Both the position numbers and the translations under genes were made by a program. Shown here piece after piece: positions 1 through 9,503 of a DNA stretch of 22,781 nt (position 1 is its first letter; every line of letters starts with the position of its first letter). The stretch covers positions 230,538-253,318 of the forward strand of contig NZ_CP034879.1 of the NCBI RefSeq assembly GCF_005081945.1, written 5' to 3'. Origin of the DNA: Buchnera aphidicola (Brachycaudus cardui). Its GTDB lineage: Bacteria; Pseudomonadota; Gammaproteobacteria; Enterobacterales; Enterobacteriaceae. The notes below the pieces were generated by a model. It had not been told where the DNA came from, ran no database searches, and was given only the letters and a program-made list of their open reading frames with translations.

Positions 1-138
1 TTTTCTGAAAAATTGTTCTTTAGTAAATTTACATAAATAAGTACTTTCAATATTTACATATAAAAAGTATTATATATTTTTATATATCTCATGACTATAT
101 ATATTTAACAGTATTTTTTATTACATATTTTATTTAAT

Positions 139-942
139 TTATAGATTAAATTCTTGCATAGATATATTCCTACCATAGTATATCTCTCTCATTTCCCTCC
201 ATAATAAATTTATAATATAAGATTGTTCAGAACCTTCTAAATCATCTACATTAATATTAAATAAATAATTTTTTAAATTAAATTCTCTTAATAACATACG
301 AGTATGAAAAATATTTTCTTGGTATACATTTACGTCAACCATGTCATACGTTGATTTAATATCATTAGACATAAAATTTTGAATAGAGCTTATTTTATGA
401 TCAATAAAATGTTTTATGCCATGAATATCTCTAGTGAATCCCCGAACTCGATATTCAATCGTAACAATATCAGATTCTAATTGATGTATAAGATAATTTA
501 AAGCATTTAAAGGTGATATAATTCCACATGTTGAAACTTCAATATCGGCTCTAAAAGTACAAATTCCACTTTGAGGATGGCTTTCTGGATATGTATGTAC
601 ACATATATGACTTTTATCTAAATGAGCGAGGACAGAAGATGATATAATATTTTTATTTAAAATATTAATTTTATCTAAATTTATAGGTTCTTCACATACT
701 AAAATAGTAACACTTGCTCCTTGAGGTTCATAGTCTTGATGAAATATATTAAGAACATTAGCTCCAATGATAGAACAAGTTTTTTTTAAAATTTTAGTTA
801 ATCGAATAGCATTATATTGTTCATCAATATAAGAAATATAACTATTACGTGAATCATTAGTATTCGCATAGCAAATATCATAGATACAAAAACTTAGGCT
901 TTTAGTTAAATTATTAAAGCCATATAATTTTAGTTTTTGCAA
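139..942 (-). CDS. speD: S-adenosylmethionine decarboxylase proenzyme SpeD
   Basis: Decarboxylates S-adenosylmethionine to the aminopropyl donor used by SpeE for spermidine synthesis in the cytoplasm. The product is 267 aa, against about 264 in E. coli, and is nearly collinear with it. The self-cleavage site is visible as [14 protein letters not shown]: cleavage between Lys110 and Ser111 would turn Ser111 into the pyruvoyl cofactor. Downstream, [12 protein letters not shown] carries the conserved Cys139, and the C-terminal [10 protein letters not shown] block is retained. The start codon is TTG (plus-strand caa at 940-942), which matches the E. coli N-terminus ([13 protein letters not shown]) and has a strong Shine-Dalgarno upstream. 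It lies 26 nt after speE and is probably co-transcribed with it. The 138 bases downstream to the window edge show no gene. Confidence 0.97.
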   Translation of the reverse strand: MQKLKLYGFNNLTKSLSFCIYDICYANTNDSRNSYISYIDEQYNAIRLTKILKKTCSIIGANVLNIFHQDYEPQGASVTILVCEEPINLDKINILNKNIISSSVLAHLDKSHICVHTYPESHPQSGICTFRADIEVSTCGIISPLNALNYLIHQLESDIVTIEYRVRGFTRDIHGIKHFIDHKISSIQNFMSNDIKSTYDMVDVNVYQENIFHTRMLLREFNLKNYLFNINVDDLEGSEQSYIINLLWREMREIYYGRNISMQEFNL

Positions 943-950
943 TTTAATTA

Positions 951-956
951 CTCTCC
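951..956 (-). promoter_or_regulatory. Shine-Dalgarno for speD (TTG start)
   Basis: On the minus strand GGAGAG lies 8 nt before the TTG codon at 942-940. No ATG fits the conserved N-terminus of SpeD, so this site decides the start. It is one of the better ribosome-binding sites in the window. Confidence 0.7.
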
Positions 957-968
957 TATAACAGGATT

Positions 969-1832
969 TTAACTTTCATTTAATGCATTAAGAATATATT
1001 GAGGTAAATAAAAACTGCTTATATGAATTTTAGAATTATAGTAATTAAAAGCTAGTTTTGTAGATTTTATACGTGATTGTAGATTTTTAAAATTGCTTTT
1101 TTTGCTTAATTCTATATTATTAGTACCCCATGCAAAAATCATAACTCCACCGTAATAAGTAGGGATAGTTGCATGATAAAATTTTGTATCACAGAAATAT
1201 TTTTTTAATTTTTTATAAGTAGTAATAGTTTCATTTTTTTGAAGAAAAAAGACACCATTTTGTGCTACAAAAATACCATTTTCATGAAGGCAATTTTTAC
1301 AGTTAAAATAAAACTCTGAACGAAATAAATTTTTTCCATAACTTATAGGATCTGTAGAATCTGAAATGATTAAATCAAATTTTTCTTTTGTTTGTTTGGT
1401 AAAATTTAAACCGTCATCAATAATTAATTTTAAACGATAATCTTGATAAGCATTTTGGCTATGATTTGGAAAATATTTTTTACATAAAGCAATGATATTA
1501 ATATCAATTTCTACCATAGTAATACTTTTTATATGTTTATGTTTACATACTTCACGTAATATGCCTCCATCTCCTCCTCCTATTATTAAGACATTTTTGA
1601 TTGAACCATGAGAAAATATAGGAATATGAGTTAACATTTCATGATATATAAATTCATCTTTTTCAGTTGTTTGAACAATATCATCTATCGCCATAACTTT
1701 GCCAAAAATAGAATTTTCAAAGATGATTACTTTATGATATTGAGTTTTTGTTTTGTATAATAATTTATCAATTAAAAAATATTGTCCAAGATGACAATAA
1801 AGTTTTTCATGCCATGTTTGTTGATCAGCCAT
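969..1832 (-). CDS. speE: Spermidine synthase SpeE
   Basis: Transfers the aminopropyl group of decarboxylated SAM to putrescine, giving spermidine and 5'-methylthioadenosine. At 287 aa it has the usual length. An N-terminal beta domain ([16 protein letters not shown]) precedes a Rossmann-like SAM-binding core with the GGGDGG motif at residues 85-90, the acidic VEID strand near 107-110, and the catalytic block SDSTDP with Asp158 and Asp161. The start is ATG, as in the family. It sits between mtn and speD, so the enzymes before and after it in polyamine and methylthioadenosine metabolism are encoded side by side. A 235-bp AT-rich spacer separates it from mtn and could hold a promoter, although I could not pick out a convincing -35/-10 pair. 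Confidence 0.97.
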   Translation of the reverse strand: MADQQTWHEKLYCHLGQYFLIDKLLYKTKTQYHKVIIFENSIFGKVMAIDDIVQTTEKDEFIYHEMLTHIPIFSHGSIKNVLIIGGGDGGILREVCKHKHIKSITMVEIDINIIALCKKYFPNHSQNAYQDYRLKLIIDDGLNFTKQTKEKFDLIISDSTDPISYGKNLFRSEFYFNCKNCLHENGIFVAQNGVFFLQKNETITTYKKLKKYFCDTKFYHATIPTYYGGVMIFAWGTNNIELSKKSNFKNLQSRIKSTKLAFNYYNSKIHISSFYLPQYILNALNES

Positions 1833-2067
1833 GGTTGTATTTATGTACCTTATAAAAATATAACGTTATAGATTATTTAAGGAATAATAAAAAAATATAA
1901 GTATAGTACAAAATAGATTTTTTAGGTTTTTTAAAAGAAGGAAAATTAATTTTTTTAAATTGATTTAATATGATTAATAATCAATTTACAATATAAGTTC
2001 TAAAATATTATTACTTAAATATATTTTTTATTAGAGGTTATTAAAAATACTATGAGAACAAGAACAT

Positions 2068-2778
2068 TTATTTAATTGATCCTATAAAATTAAGATTTCC
2101 TAAAATTATTTTTACAAATTCAGCAGATCGTGATGATGCGATAGAAAGATTTTTTTTAAAATTTATAGTAGCATTATCATCAGATGAATCAGATATAGAT
2201 TTTACAATAACAAGAGGAATGTTAAATTGATGACAAACTTGAGCTATTGATGTTGATTCCATATCTACAGCTATTGCAGAAGGAAAATTATTTTTTATTT
2301 TTTCAATCAAAAAACTTCCTCTAATAAATGAGTCTCCACTAACAATAAGTCCTGTCATAAATTGTAATTTATTTGTAGTTTCTTGTGTTTTTAATAAACT
2401 TAATATTTTTCTATTAATTAAAAATTTTTTAGGGTATGTTGGTATCTGCCCTATAGCATATCCAAAATTTGTTAAGTCTACATCGTAATAAGATGTTTGT
2501 TCAGGAATAATAATATCTCCTATTTGCAACGATGCATTTAAGCTTCCAGCAGAACCGCTATTAATTATAATATCAGGATGAAATAAATTAATAAGAATTA
2601 TAGTAGAAATACTAGCAGAAACTTTTCCTATTCCTGATGTTATTAAAAAAATAATATTTTTTTTAATGTATCCTATGTAAATAGTATAATTATTGTATTT
2701 TTTTTCTTTATATGTATGCATAATCTGTCGCAGCATTTTTACTTCTGTTTCTACTGCACCTATAATGCCAATTTTCAT
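2068..2778 (-). CDS. mtn: 5'-methylthioadenosine/S-adenosylhomocysteine nucleosidase
   Basis: Hydrolyses methylthioadenosine, the SpeE by-product, and S-adenosylhomocysteine to release adenine. I chose the ATG at 2778, which gives 236 aa starting MKIGIIGAVETEV as in E. coli MtnN (pfs). The open frame extends five codons further to a GTG with no ribosome site. Family landmarks are present in this numbering: Glu12 in the N-terminal GAVETEV, the nucleoside-binding INSGSAG stretch, DMES with Glu174 (E. coli has EMEA, so the first acidic residue is Asp here), and the catalytic Asp197 in SISDSSDD. It lies 66 nt downstream of erpA. In E. coli erpA and mtnN are also neighbours, but speE and speD are far away, so gene loss has joined them here. 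Confidence 0.95.
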   Translation of the reverse strand: MKIGIIGAVETEVKMLRQIMHTYKEKKYNNYTIYIGYIKKNIIFLITSGIGKVSASISTIILINLFHPDIIINSGSAGSLNASLQIGDIIIPEQTSYYDVDLTNFGYAIGQIPTYPKKFLINRKILSLLKTQETTNKLQFMTGLIVSGDSFIRGSFLIEKIKNNFPSAIAVDMESTSIAQVCHQFNIPLVIVKSISDSSDDNATINFKKNLSIASSRSAEFVKIILGNLNFIGSIK

Positions 2779-2844
2779 GTTTATATAACGCACTTTTATT
2801 TATGATAAAAATCAGATAATTATTTTAATATATCTCATGATTGT

Positions 2845-3189
2845 TTAAATACTAAATGATGAACCGCATCCACATGTATTTTTTGCATTAGGATTAGAAA
2901 CTATAAATTTAGAACCTTCTAAGTTTTCTAAATAATCTATTTTACCGCCATATAAGTATTGTAAACTAATAGGATCAACAATTAATGCAACGCCTGATTT
3001 ACTAATTATAATATCATCTTTATTTATTTTTTCATCAAAAATAAATTGATATTGAAAACCACTGCAGCCGCCACCATTTATATATATTCTTAATTTTAAA
3101 TTATTATTTTTTTGTATTTTTATTAAATCTTTTATTTTTTGAGCTGCTTTATCGGTAAAATTAAGATAATTATTAGATTTTATTTCCAT
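2845..3189 (-). CDS. erpA: Iron-sulfur cluster insertion protein ErpA
   Basis: A-type carrier that passes Fe-S clusters to apoproteins, including enzymes of isoprenoid synthesis in E. coli. The product is 114 aa, the same length as E. coli ErpA. The three cluster-ligand cysteines are present: Cys42 in GGGCSGFQY, and Cys106 and Cys108 in the terminal CGCGSSFSI. The [10 protein letters not shown] helix and the VDPISLQYL segment are also conserved. The ATG follows directly on a run of nine A with only a weak purine-rich site upstream. A candidate promoter lies in the ftsZ-erpA spacer, so the gene is probably transcribed apart from the division cluster, perhaps together with mtn. Confidence 0.97.
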   Translation of the reverse strand: MEIKSNNYLNFTDKAAQKIKDLIKIQKNNNLKLRIYINGGGCSGFQYQFIFDEKINKDDIIISKSGVALIVDPISLQYLYGGKIDYLENLEGSKFIVSNPNAKNTCGCGSSFSI

Positions 3190-3257
3190 TTTTTTTTATA
3201 TTCTCAAAATATTTCTGTAAATATAAATCTTTTATTGTAATTTTATCATAAATAAAT

Positions 3258-3285
3258 ATTTTATCTATTTTTTATTTTATGTGAA
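3258..3285 (-). promoter_or_regulatory. Candidate sigma-70 promoter for erpA
   Basis: Read on the minus strand, TTCACA (3285-3280) and TAAAAT (3263-3258) are separated by 16 nt. Each hexamer is one mismatch from the consensus. It would give a leader of roughly 60 nt before erpA. In sequence this AT-rich, near-matches arise easily by chance, so support is modest. Confidence 0.3.
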
Positions 3286-3296
3286 AAGTGTTTCCG

Positions 3297-3330
3297 TGCG
3301 CCGATAGATAATCTAGTCTTTATTGGCGCA
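3297..3330 (-). other. GC-containing compound hairpin between ftsZ and erpA
   Basis: TGCGCC (3297-3302) can pair with GGCGCA (3325-3330). The 22-nt loop contains the 11-bp palindrome TAGATAATCTA (3305-3315), which could form a small inner stem. It stands out because surrounding spacers have almost no G or C. No T-run follows on the minus strand, so it does not look like a classical terminator. It could be a 3' structure of the ftsZ transcript, a small RNA or a protein-binding site. Confidence 0.45.
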
Positions 3331-3347
3331 GGTTATAAGAATAATTG

Positions 3348-3364
3348 ATACTGTTAATCAGTAT
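3348..3364 (-). other. Short hairpin just after ftsZ
   Basis: ATACTG (3348-3353) and CAGTAT (3359-3364) form a 6-bp stem with a 5-nt loop, beginning about 20 nt past the ftsZ stop codon. The stem is weak. On the minus strand it is followed by CAATTATTC rather than a T-run. It may help end or stabilise the ftsZ message together with the larger hairpin next to it. Confidence 0.3.
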
Positions 3365-3384
3365 TTAATATATTTTTTTAATAA

Positions 3385-4548
3385 TTAATCTGCTTTTTTA
3401 CGCAGAAAAGATGGAATATCTAAATATTCTGGTGCTTGATTTTTCTTATTGTCTGAATCTAGTATCTCTTTTTTATTGATTTTTTTTTCAATTTTTGTTG
3501 GAGATATATTTAAATATTGATAACGATAATCCATTAATACTTCTCTAGAAGATTTATTTTTTATTTGATTAATATCTCCTCCTGATATTTTTTTTTCGAT
3601 TCCAATACCTGTAGCAACAACTGTTACTCGAAGAGTATCATTCATATCAGGATCTAAAGAAGTTCCTATTACAACTGTAGCATTATCAGAAGAAAAAGAT
3701 CTAATAGTATTTCCAACGGTTTCAAATTCATCTAATTTCAAATCAAAACCAGCAGTAATATTAACTAATACACCACGTGCACCAGATAAATCTATATCCT
3801 CTAATAGAGGGCTAGATATAGCTATTTCTGCAGCTTCTTCTGCTCGATTTTCTCCAGAAGCTATTCCAGTTCCCATCATAGCATATCCCATTTCTACCAT
3901 TACAGTACGTACATCAGCAAAATCTACATTCATTAAACCAGGTCGTGTAATTAATTCAGCAATCCCTTGTACTGCTCCTTTTAAAACATTGTTAGCAGCA
4001 CTAAAAGCATCAAGTAAAGATATTCCTCGATTAAGAACTTTTAATAATTTATCATTAGGAATCGTAATTAAGGAATCTACATATTTTGATAATTCAATAA
4101 TACCTTGTTCAGCAATAATCATTCTTTTTTTACCTTCAAAATTAAAAGGTTTTGTGACTACTGCTACTGTTAAAATACCCAATTCTTTTGCGATTTCTGC
4201 TACTACAGGAGCAGCACCAGTTCCAGTTCCTCCTCCCATTCCAGCTGCTATAAAAACCATATCAGAACCATCTAATGCAGATTTTAATAATTCTTTATCT
4301 TCTTCAGCAGAAGTTCGTCCAACTTCTGGATTAGCTCCAGCTCCTAATCCTTTAGTGATATTATTGCCTATTTGTATAGTTTGTTCTACTTCAATCTTTC
4401 TTAAAGCTTGTGCATCAGTATTAATAGCAAAAAACTCAACACCTTCAATATGTTCTTTGATCATATGTTCTACTGCGTTACCACCACCACCTCCAACACC
4501 AATTACTTTTATTATTGCGTTATTACTTAATTCTGCCGGTTCAAACAT
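3385..4548 (-). CDS. ftsZ: Cell division protein FtsZ
   Basis: Tubulin-like GTPase that polymerises into the Z ring at midcell and recruits the division machinery. It is 387 aa, against 383 in E. coli. The nucleotide-binding GGGTGTG signature is at residues 105-111, and the T7 loop NVDFADVR contains Asp209 and Asp212, which complete the GTPase site of the next subunit. The C-terminal peptide [13 protein letters not shown], the docking site for FtsA, is conserved after a short variable linker. The ATG at 4548 has GGAAA about 8 nt upstream. It follows ftsA by 54 nt and ends the division cluster here. lpxC and secM, which come next in E. coli, are absent. Confidence 0.99.
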   Translation of the reverse strand: MFEPAELSNNAIIKVIGVGGGGGNAVEHMIKEHIEGVEFFAINTDAQALRKIEVEQTIQIGNNITKGLGAGANPEVGRTSAEEDKELLKSALDGSDMVFIAAGMGGGTGTGAAPVVAEIAKELGILTVAVVTKPFNFEGKKRMIIAEQGIIELSKYVDSLITIPNDKLLKVLNRGISLLDAFSAANNVLKGAVQGIAELITRPGLMNVDFADVRTVMVEMGYAMMGTGIASGENRAEEAAEIAISSPLLEDIDLSGARGVLVNITAGFDLKLDEFETVGNTIRSFSSDNATVVIGTSLDPDMNDTLRVTVVATGIGIEKKISGGDINQIKNKSSREVLMDYRYQYLNISPTKIEKKINKKEILDSDNKKNQAPEYLDIPSFLRKKAD

Positions 4549-4602
4549 GATTTATTTCCATTATGTATCTTTATATTATAAAGTTTGAAGTATAGTTTGT
4601 TT

Positions 4603-5859
4603 TTAAAATTCTTTTTTTAACCAATTATTAATTTTTTGAAACCATGTCTCAATGAAAGAAATTTCTTTTTTTTTCTTATCAACATTAATATAAAATTCTT
4701 TTCCATAATGCAATAAACCAACTACTGTTGAATAATTTGGTTCAGTGATATTTTCTATTAATCCTGAAATATTTAAAGGTTTGGCAATTCGAACCTTTTT
4801 TTGAAATACCTTCTCGGCACAGTCATTTAGAAATGCGATATTTGATCCTCCTCCTGTTAGTACTATACCACTCAATAATTCATATTTTTCTCCATTTTTA
4901 TAAAGTGTGTTTTGTACATTTAAAATATTATTTCTTACTAAAGATAATAATTCAATATATCTAGATTCAATTACCTCAGTTAATGCATCTTGTTGTAAAT
5001 TTTTTTGAAAATTTCCATTAATATTAGAGCAATCAATATTTTTTGATGCACCTAAAGGGGGTTTGATTGCAGAGCCATATTTAATTTTTATATTTTCTGC
5101 ATCAGAATAAGAAATACTAAATGCATACGAAATATCGCTGGTTACAATATTACCTGCATATGGAATTACTTGGCTATATTGTATAGCGTCATTAATATAA
5201 ATTGTAAAATCTATTGTTCCTCCTCCTATATCAATCATACATACACCAAGTTGACGCTCATCTTTAGTTAAAACGGCTTTACTAGAAGCTAGACCTGAAA
5301 AAATAACTTGATCAACTTTTATATCACATTTTTCTACAGCTTTAATGATATTTTTAGCCATGTTTTGATGACAAGTAATTAGATGAGCTTTTACTTGCAT
5401 ACGTACTCCTGATAAACCTATAGGATTTTTTATTCCAGATTGTTGATCAATTGAATATTCTTTTGGAATGACATGTAATATGTGATGTTCATTAAGAATT
5501 TTAACAGATTTTGCAGTATGTATGACATTTTCTAGATCTTCTTGTGTAACTTCATCTTCAGAAATAGGAACTATGCCTATTTCGTTTTGACAATTAATAT
5601 ATTTATTAGATAAAGATAAATATAAAGAGCTAATATGGCAATCTGCCATAGTTTCAGCTTTATTTATAGACTCTTTTATACATGTAACTACTGTGTCTAG
5701 ATTATTAATACGACCTTTATTTATTCCTCTAGAAGAACAAGTTCCAAATCCAATGATTTTAATTGTATCATCTATCAATATTTCTCCTACCAAAGTTACA
5801 ACTTTAGTAGTACCAATTTCTAATCCGACTACTAATTTTCTATCTTTTGATATAATCAT
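4603..5859 (-). CDS. ftsA: Cell division protein FtsA
   Basis: Actin-like ATPase that tethers FtsZ filaments to the inner membrane and recruits later division proteins. It is 418 aa, against 420 in E. coli. The phosphate-binding VGLEIGTTK segment lies near the N-terminus, the phosphate-2 motif VCMIDIGGGTIDF follows in the middle, and the adenosine motif GIVLTGGGSN comes near residue 330. The C-terminal amphipathic helix WFQKINNWLKKEF, the membrane-targeting sequence, is intact. The start matches the E. coli N-terminus (DRKLVVGLEIGT), although the ribosome site is poor. ftsQ, which normally precedes ftsA, is missing. Only 154 bp separate ftsA from ddl. Confidence 0.98.
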   Translation of the reverse strand: MIISKDRKLVVGLEIGTTKVVTLVGEILIDDTIKIIGFGTCSSRGINKGRINNLDTVVTCIKESINKAETMADCHISSLYLSLSNKYINCQNEIGIVPISEDEVTQEDLENVIHTAKSVKILNEHHILHVIPKEYSIDQQSGIKNPIGLSGVRMQVKAHLITCHQNMAKNIIKAVEKCDIKVDQVIFSGLASSKAVLTKDERQLGVCMIDIGGGTIDFTIYINDAIQYSQVIPYAGNIVTSDISYAFSISYSDAENIKIKYGSAIKPPLGASKNIDCSNINGNFQKNLQQDALTEVIESRYIELLSLVRNNILNVQNTLYKNGEKYELLSGIVLTGGGSNIAFLNDCAEKVFQKKVRIAKPLNISGLIENITEPNYSTVVGLLHYGKEFYINVDKKKKEISFIETWFQKINNWLKKEF

Positions 5860-6013
5860 TGTTCTTTGGCCTGTACTGTATTTCTTTAGTTATTGCTTTT
5901 TTTAATAAAATCTAATTTCTGATTATTGTATATTGATGTTTTAATAATAAAAATTTATAAGTAACATTTTTACTTGATCTTATAGATAATCTAATAAACA
6001 AAATCATATTAAA

Positions 6014-6931
6014 TTAAATACTTATTCTTAAAATTGATAATACTAATGCATCAAATGATATTCCAAATTCTTTTGCTGACATTGGTAATAAACTGCGTTC
6101 AGTCATTCCAGGTATAGTATTGACTTCTAACAACCAAAAATTATTTTCTTTATCTAATATGACATCAATTCTTCCACATCCGCTGCATCCTATGATGTTC
6201 CATGCAGATAGCACTATTTTTTTTAGTTCTATTTCTTGTATTTTATTTAATCCACTTGGACAAAAATATTGAGTAGAAGAAGATTTGTATTTAGCATTAT
6301 AATCATAGAAATAATTTTTTGTTAATATATGAATAGGAGGTAATATTTGATTATTAAGAATAGAAACTGTATATTCCCTTCCCTGTATAAATTTTTCAAT
6401 TAAAATATTTTTATCATATTCAAATGCTAAATGCATAGCATGATCGATTTCTTCAACCGATGAAACTATAGTAATACCTATACTAGATCCTTGACTATTT
6501 GGTTTTACTACAACAGGAAAACCTAGTTTTAATATTTTTTTTATTTCAAAAGAATATGAAGATTTTTTATTTTTTTTTGTTATATAAACATTAGGTGCTG
6601 TTAAAAGACCAATAGATTTCCATAATAATTTAGTTCTAAATTTATCTATAGAGATAGATGATGCCATAATTCCACTACCTGTATAAGGAATTTTTAAATA
6701 TTCAAGAACTCCTTGAATGCTACCATCTTCACCACCTTTACCATGTAGTGCAATATATGCTTTATCACACATTTCTTTTGTTAATTGCATAATGGAGTAA
6801 GTACATAAATCAATTGGATATGCTTGAAATCCAGATTTCAATAAACTTTTAAGAACTGCTTGTCCTGATTTTATTGATATTGCTCTTTCAGAAGAGTTTC
6901 CACCTAATAAAACTGCTATTTTTTTATTCAT
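6014..6931 (-). CDS. ddl: D-alanine--D-alanine ligase
   Basis: ATP-grasp enzyme that joins two D-alanines to make the dipeptide substrate of MurF. It is 305 aa, against 306 for E. coli DdlB, which it resembles throughout and which occupies the same position in the dcw cluster. Key residues include Glu15 in GGNSSER, Ser150 in the NSQGSSIG loop, the FYDYNAKY omega-loop, GRIDVILD, and the C-terminal EVNTIPGMTERS that holds the metal- and substrate-binding Glu, Asn and Ser. It starts 14 nt after murC. The frame contains an in-frame run of nine A but is intact. The paralogue DdlA is less likely, because length and neighbourhood fit DdlB. Confidence 0.97.
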   Translation of the reverse strand: MNKKIAVLLGGNSSERAISIKSGQAVLKSLLKSGFQAYPIDLCTYSIMQLTKEMCDKAYIALHGKGGEDGSIQGVLEYLKIPYTGSGIMASSISIDKFRTKLLWKSIGLLTAPNVYITKKNKKSSYSFEIKKILKLGFPVVVKPNSQGSSIGITIVSSVEEIDHAMHLAFEYDKNILIEKFIQGREYTVSILNNQILPPIHILTKNYFYDYNAKYKSSSTQYFCPSGLNKIQEIELKKIVLSAWNIIGCSGCGRIDVILDKENNFWLLEVNTIPGMTERSLLPMSAKEFGISFDALVLSILRISI

Positions 6932-6945
6932 TTTATCACTTTATA

Positions 6946-8376
6946 TTATTTTTTTTTAATCAATTTTTTATATATTATTTGATCTATATCTCCAGCTCCT
7001 TGTACTAAAATAATATCATTTCCATTTAATCTAGGAATAAGTATATCTAATATTAAGTTGTCATCAGAAATGAAAGTAGAATAAATATTTCCTTTTTTTT
7101 GTACATCTTGAGATAGTGAAAAACTATCTACTCCAGGAATAGATATTTCATGTGCAGAATATACGTTTAATATTAAAAGAGCATCCACTTGAGATAAAAC
7201 ATTAACAAACTCATGATATAAATTATGAGTTCTTGTATATCGATGGGGTTGAAATATCATGATTAAATTTTTATTTGGCCAACTGATTCTAATTGTTTTA
7301 ATATTTTCATATAATTCTGTAGGATGATGTCCATAATCGTTAATTAACATAGTACTAATATTATCTTTAATATCATATAAACCTAGATATTCAAATCTTC
7401 TACAAGTGCCTTGAAAATTTTTTAATGACAAAATTATATCAGAATGCTTAATACCATGACTTATGGCGAGAGCAATAGCAGCTGCTGAATTTAATGCATT
7501 ATGCTTACCAGGAATATTTAATGTAATATTTAATTCTATTTCATTTTTAATAATTAATGTAAAATATCCAATAAAAGAATCTTGTTTATAGCAAAAGATA
7601 CGAATATCTGCATTTTTGTTAAATCCGTATGTTATCACTTTACATTTTATATCCGGTAAAATATCACAAATATTATGATCATCTATACATACTATAGCTA
7701 TTCCATATAGCGGAATATTTTTTAAAAATCTTAAAAATGTTTGTTTTAATTTTTTAAAATTATTTTTGTAGTAATTCATATGATCAGGTTCAATATTAGT
7801 TACTATAGCTATAGTTGGATGTAAATATAGAAAAGAAGCATCACTTTCATCTGCTTCTACAATAAAATATTGCGAGGATCCAAGTTCTGCATAAGAGTTT
7901 ATAGATTTTATCAAACCTCCATTAATAAAAGTAGGATTTAATCCGCTTTTTTGATATATATCTACAATCATTGACGTAGTAGTAGTTTTGCCATGTGTGC
8001 CAGAAATAGCTATTCCAAATTTAAATTTCATTAATATTTCAAGCATTTCAGCTCGTAATAATATAGGAATATTATTTTTTTTAGCAGCAATTAATTCTTT
8101 ATTATTATCTTTAATAGCGCTAGACTTTATTATAAAATCTACATTTTTAATATTTTTTTCGGAATGTTGAAAATATATAATTGCTCCCAATTTAATCAAT
8201 TTTTTTGTAAGTGAGCTTTTTATCAAGTCAGAACCACTAATTTTATATCCTAATTTTAATAAAATTAATGCAATTCCTACCATTCCCATACCACCAATAC
8301 CAACTAAATAAATATTTTTATTTTTTTTTTTATTACGAATAAAAAAGTTTGTTTTTTTTATTTTTGCTAGATTCAT
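6946..8376 (-). CDS. murC: UDP-N-acetylmuramate--L-alanine ligase MurC
   Basis: First amino-acid ligase of peptidoglycan synthesis; it adds L-alanine to UDP-MurNAc with ATP. It is 476 aa, slightly shorter than the 491 aa of E. coli. An N-terminal UDP-binding domain ([13 protein letters not shown] near residues 24-36) is followed by the Mur-ligase P-loop GTHGKTTTT at 126-134, the central EADESDASF motif, and the C-terminal domain with [10 protein letters not shown]. The N-terminal tail is rich in lysine and is encoded across an in-frame run of 11 A (codons 16-19), a likely slippage site. It lies 62 nt downstream of murG, in the usual dcw order. Confidence 0.97.
   Translation of the reverse strand: MNLAKIKKTNFFIRNKKKNKNIYLVGIGGMGMVGIALILLKLGYKISGSDLIKSSLTKKLIKLGAIIYFQHSEKNIKNVDFIIKSSAIKDNNKELIAAKKNNIPILLRAEMLEILMKFKFGIAISGTHGKTTTTSMIVDIYQKSGLNPTFINGGLIKSINSYAELGSSQYFIVEADESDASFLYLHPTIAIVTNIEPDHMNYYKNNFKKLKQTFLRFLKNIPLYGIAIVCIDDHNICDILPDIKCKVITYGFNKNADIRIFCYKQDSFIGYFTLIIKNEIELNITLNIPGKHNALNSAAAIALAISHGIKHSDIILSLKNFQGTCRRFEYLGLYDIKDNISTMLINDYGHHPTELYENIKTIRISWPNKNLIMIFQPHRYTRTHNLYHEFVNVLSQVDALLILNVYSAHEISIPGVDSFSLSQDVQKKGNIYSTFISDDNLILDILIPRLNGNDIILVQGAGDIDQIIYKKLIKKK
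8321..8331 (-). other. Poly(A)11 tract inside murC
   Basis: Eleven T on the plus strand, read as AAA AAA AAA AAT in the murC frame near its N-terminus. The frame is open through the tract. Slippage here would give early termination in a fraction of transcripts or translations. Confidence 0.85.
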
Positions 8377-8438
8377 AGTATTATCTTTTTAATTAAATAT
8401 TTAATATTTGTTCAATTTTTTTTAAAATATGTACTTTT

Positions 8439-9503
8439 TTATTTTTTATTCACAATATTATGAATTATTTTAAAAATTTTAAATGTAGAATCGCGGATTC
8501 CTAGAGAATGAGCTTTTTCGGCCATAATTAAAAGTATTGTTCTATTTAAGGAATTAATAATATTTACTACTGATGTAGTATTAAAGTTTGATTGATCAAT
8601 GATTTTTGCAGCACCAATTTTTTCTAAACTTTGTGCATTTCGATGTTGCTGTCTATCTTTATGTGGATAAGGTATAAAAATAGCGCCTAATCCTACTATA
8701 GAAATTTCACTTACGGTTAAAGCTCCAGAACGACAAATAATTATATCCGCCCATGCATATGCAGAGGCTATATTTTTTATAAAACAAGTAATTTTTTGTT
8801 GTTTTAATCCTAATTTCTCATATCTTTTTTTTGTTTCTTCTAGTCTAGAATCACCTACTTGATGCCAAATAATAATTTTTTCTTTTAATAAAAACAAGAC
8901 GTTAGGTAGAACCTGATTTAGTATTTCAGCTCCTTGACTACCACCAATAATTAATACTCTTAAAGGTCCTTTTCTATTTTTAAAACGATTTTTAGGTGAA
9001 TCAATATTAATAATACTTTCACATACTGGATTACCTACTACTTCTCCATTTTTTAAAACATTAGGAAAAGCCTGAAGATTTTTTGTGGATATTTTAGAAA
9101 GCCAACGATTAGTAATGCCTGCTATTTTATTTTGTTCATGTAAGATAAGTGGAATATTAGAATTCCAAGCAGCTATTCCTCCAGGTCCTGAGACATATCC
9201 CCCCATTCCTAATATAATATCTGGAGACCAATTTTTTATTATTTTCTTTACATCATAATAAGCACGTAATATATATATTGGTGAAAAAATTAAATTCTTT
9301 AAATTAGAATTTCTTAATCCTTTAATTTTTATAAAATGTATTTTAATACCATATTTAGGAACAATGTTAGATTCTATATGATTTTTAGTTCCTATCCAAT
9401 TAATAGACCATCCTTGTTTTAACAAATAATTTGCTATAGCTAATCCTGGAAAAACATGACCACCACTTCCACCTGCCATAATTATTATTTTTTTAGCAAT
9501 CAT
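8439..9503 (-). CDS. murG: Lipid II synthase (UDP-GlcNAc transferase) MurG
   Basis: GT-B glycosyltransferase on the inner face of the membrane that adds GlcNAc to lipid I to make lipid II. It is 354 aa, against 355 in E. coli. The N-terminal glycine-rich loop [11 protein letters not shown] (residues 10-20, with His16) and the second loop [12 protein letters not shown] are conserved. The C-terminal nucleotide-sugar domain shows [12 protein letters not shown] and the donor-binding [10 protein letters not shown] and [13 protein letters not shown] blocks. Its ATG overlaps the ftsW stop by 4 nt (ATGA), which suggests translational coupling to the flippase-associated polymerase gene. Confidence 0.98.
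   Translation of the reverse strand: MIAKKIIIMAGGSGGHVFPGLAIANYLLKQGWSINWIGTKNHIESNIVPKYGIKIHFIKIKGLRNSNLKNLIFSPIYILRAYYDVKKIIKNWSPDIILGMGGYVSGPGGIAAWNSNIPLILHEQNKIAGITNRWLSKISTKNLQAFPNVLKNGEVVGNPVCESIINIDSPKNRFKNRKGPLRVLIIGGSQGAEILNQVLPNVLFLLKEKIIIWHQVGDSRLEETKKRYEKLGLKQQKITCFIKNIASAYAWADIIICRSGALTVSEISIVGLGAIFIPYPHKDRQQHRNAQSLEKIGAAKIIDQSNFNTTSVVNIINSLNRTILLIMAEKAHSLGIRDSTFKIFKIIHNIVNKK

Noticed and set aside
1..138. Possible 3' end of a plus-strand gene at the left edge
   Set aside because: Two plus-strand frames stay open for about 11 codons before TAA, which is no more than chance, and no conserved C-terminus is recognisable.
1833..2067. Imperfect palindrome near 1960-1984 and several -10-like hexamers before speE
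   Set aside because: Arms are only 6 bp with mismatches, and no hexamer pair had proper spacing and a good -35.
2779..2793. Five-codon upstream extension of Mtn from a GTG
   Set aside because: The ATG at 2778 reproduces the family N-terminus exactly, and there is no ribosome site for the GTG.
3989..4588. 199-codon plus-strand open frame opposite ftsZ
   Set aside because: It is the antisense of a conserved, slowly evolving gene, low in complexity and with no recognisable domain. The other plus-strand frames in the window are also shadows.
5860..6013. Remnant of ftsQ
   Set aside because: Minus-strand translations of this spacer show no FtsQ-like segment, so nothing supports a pseudogene call.
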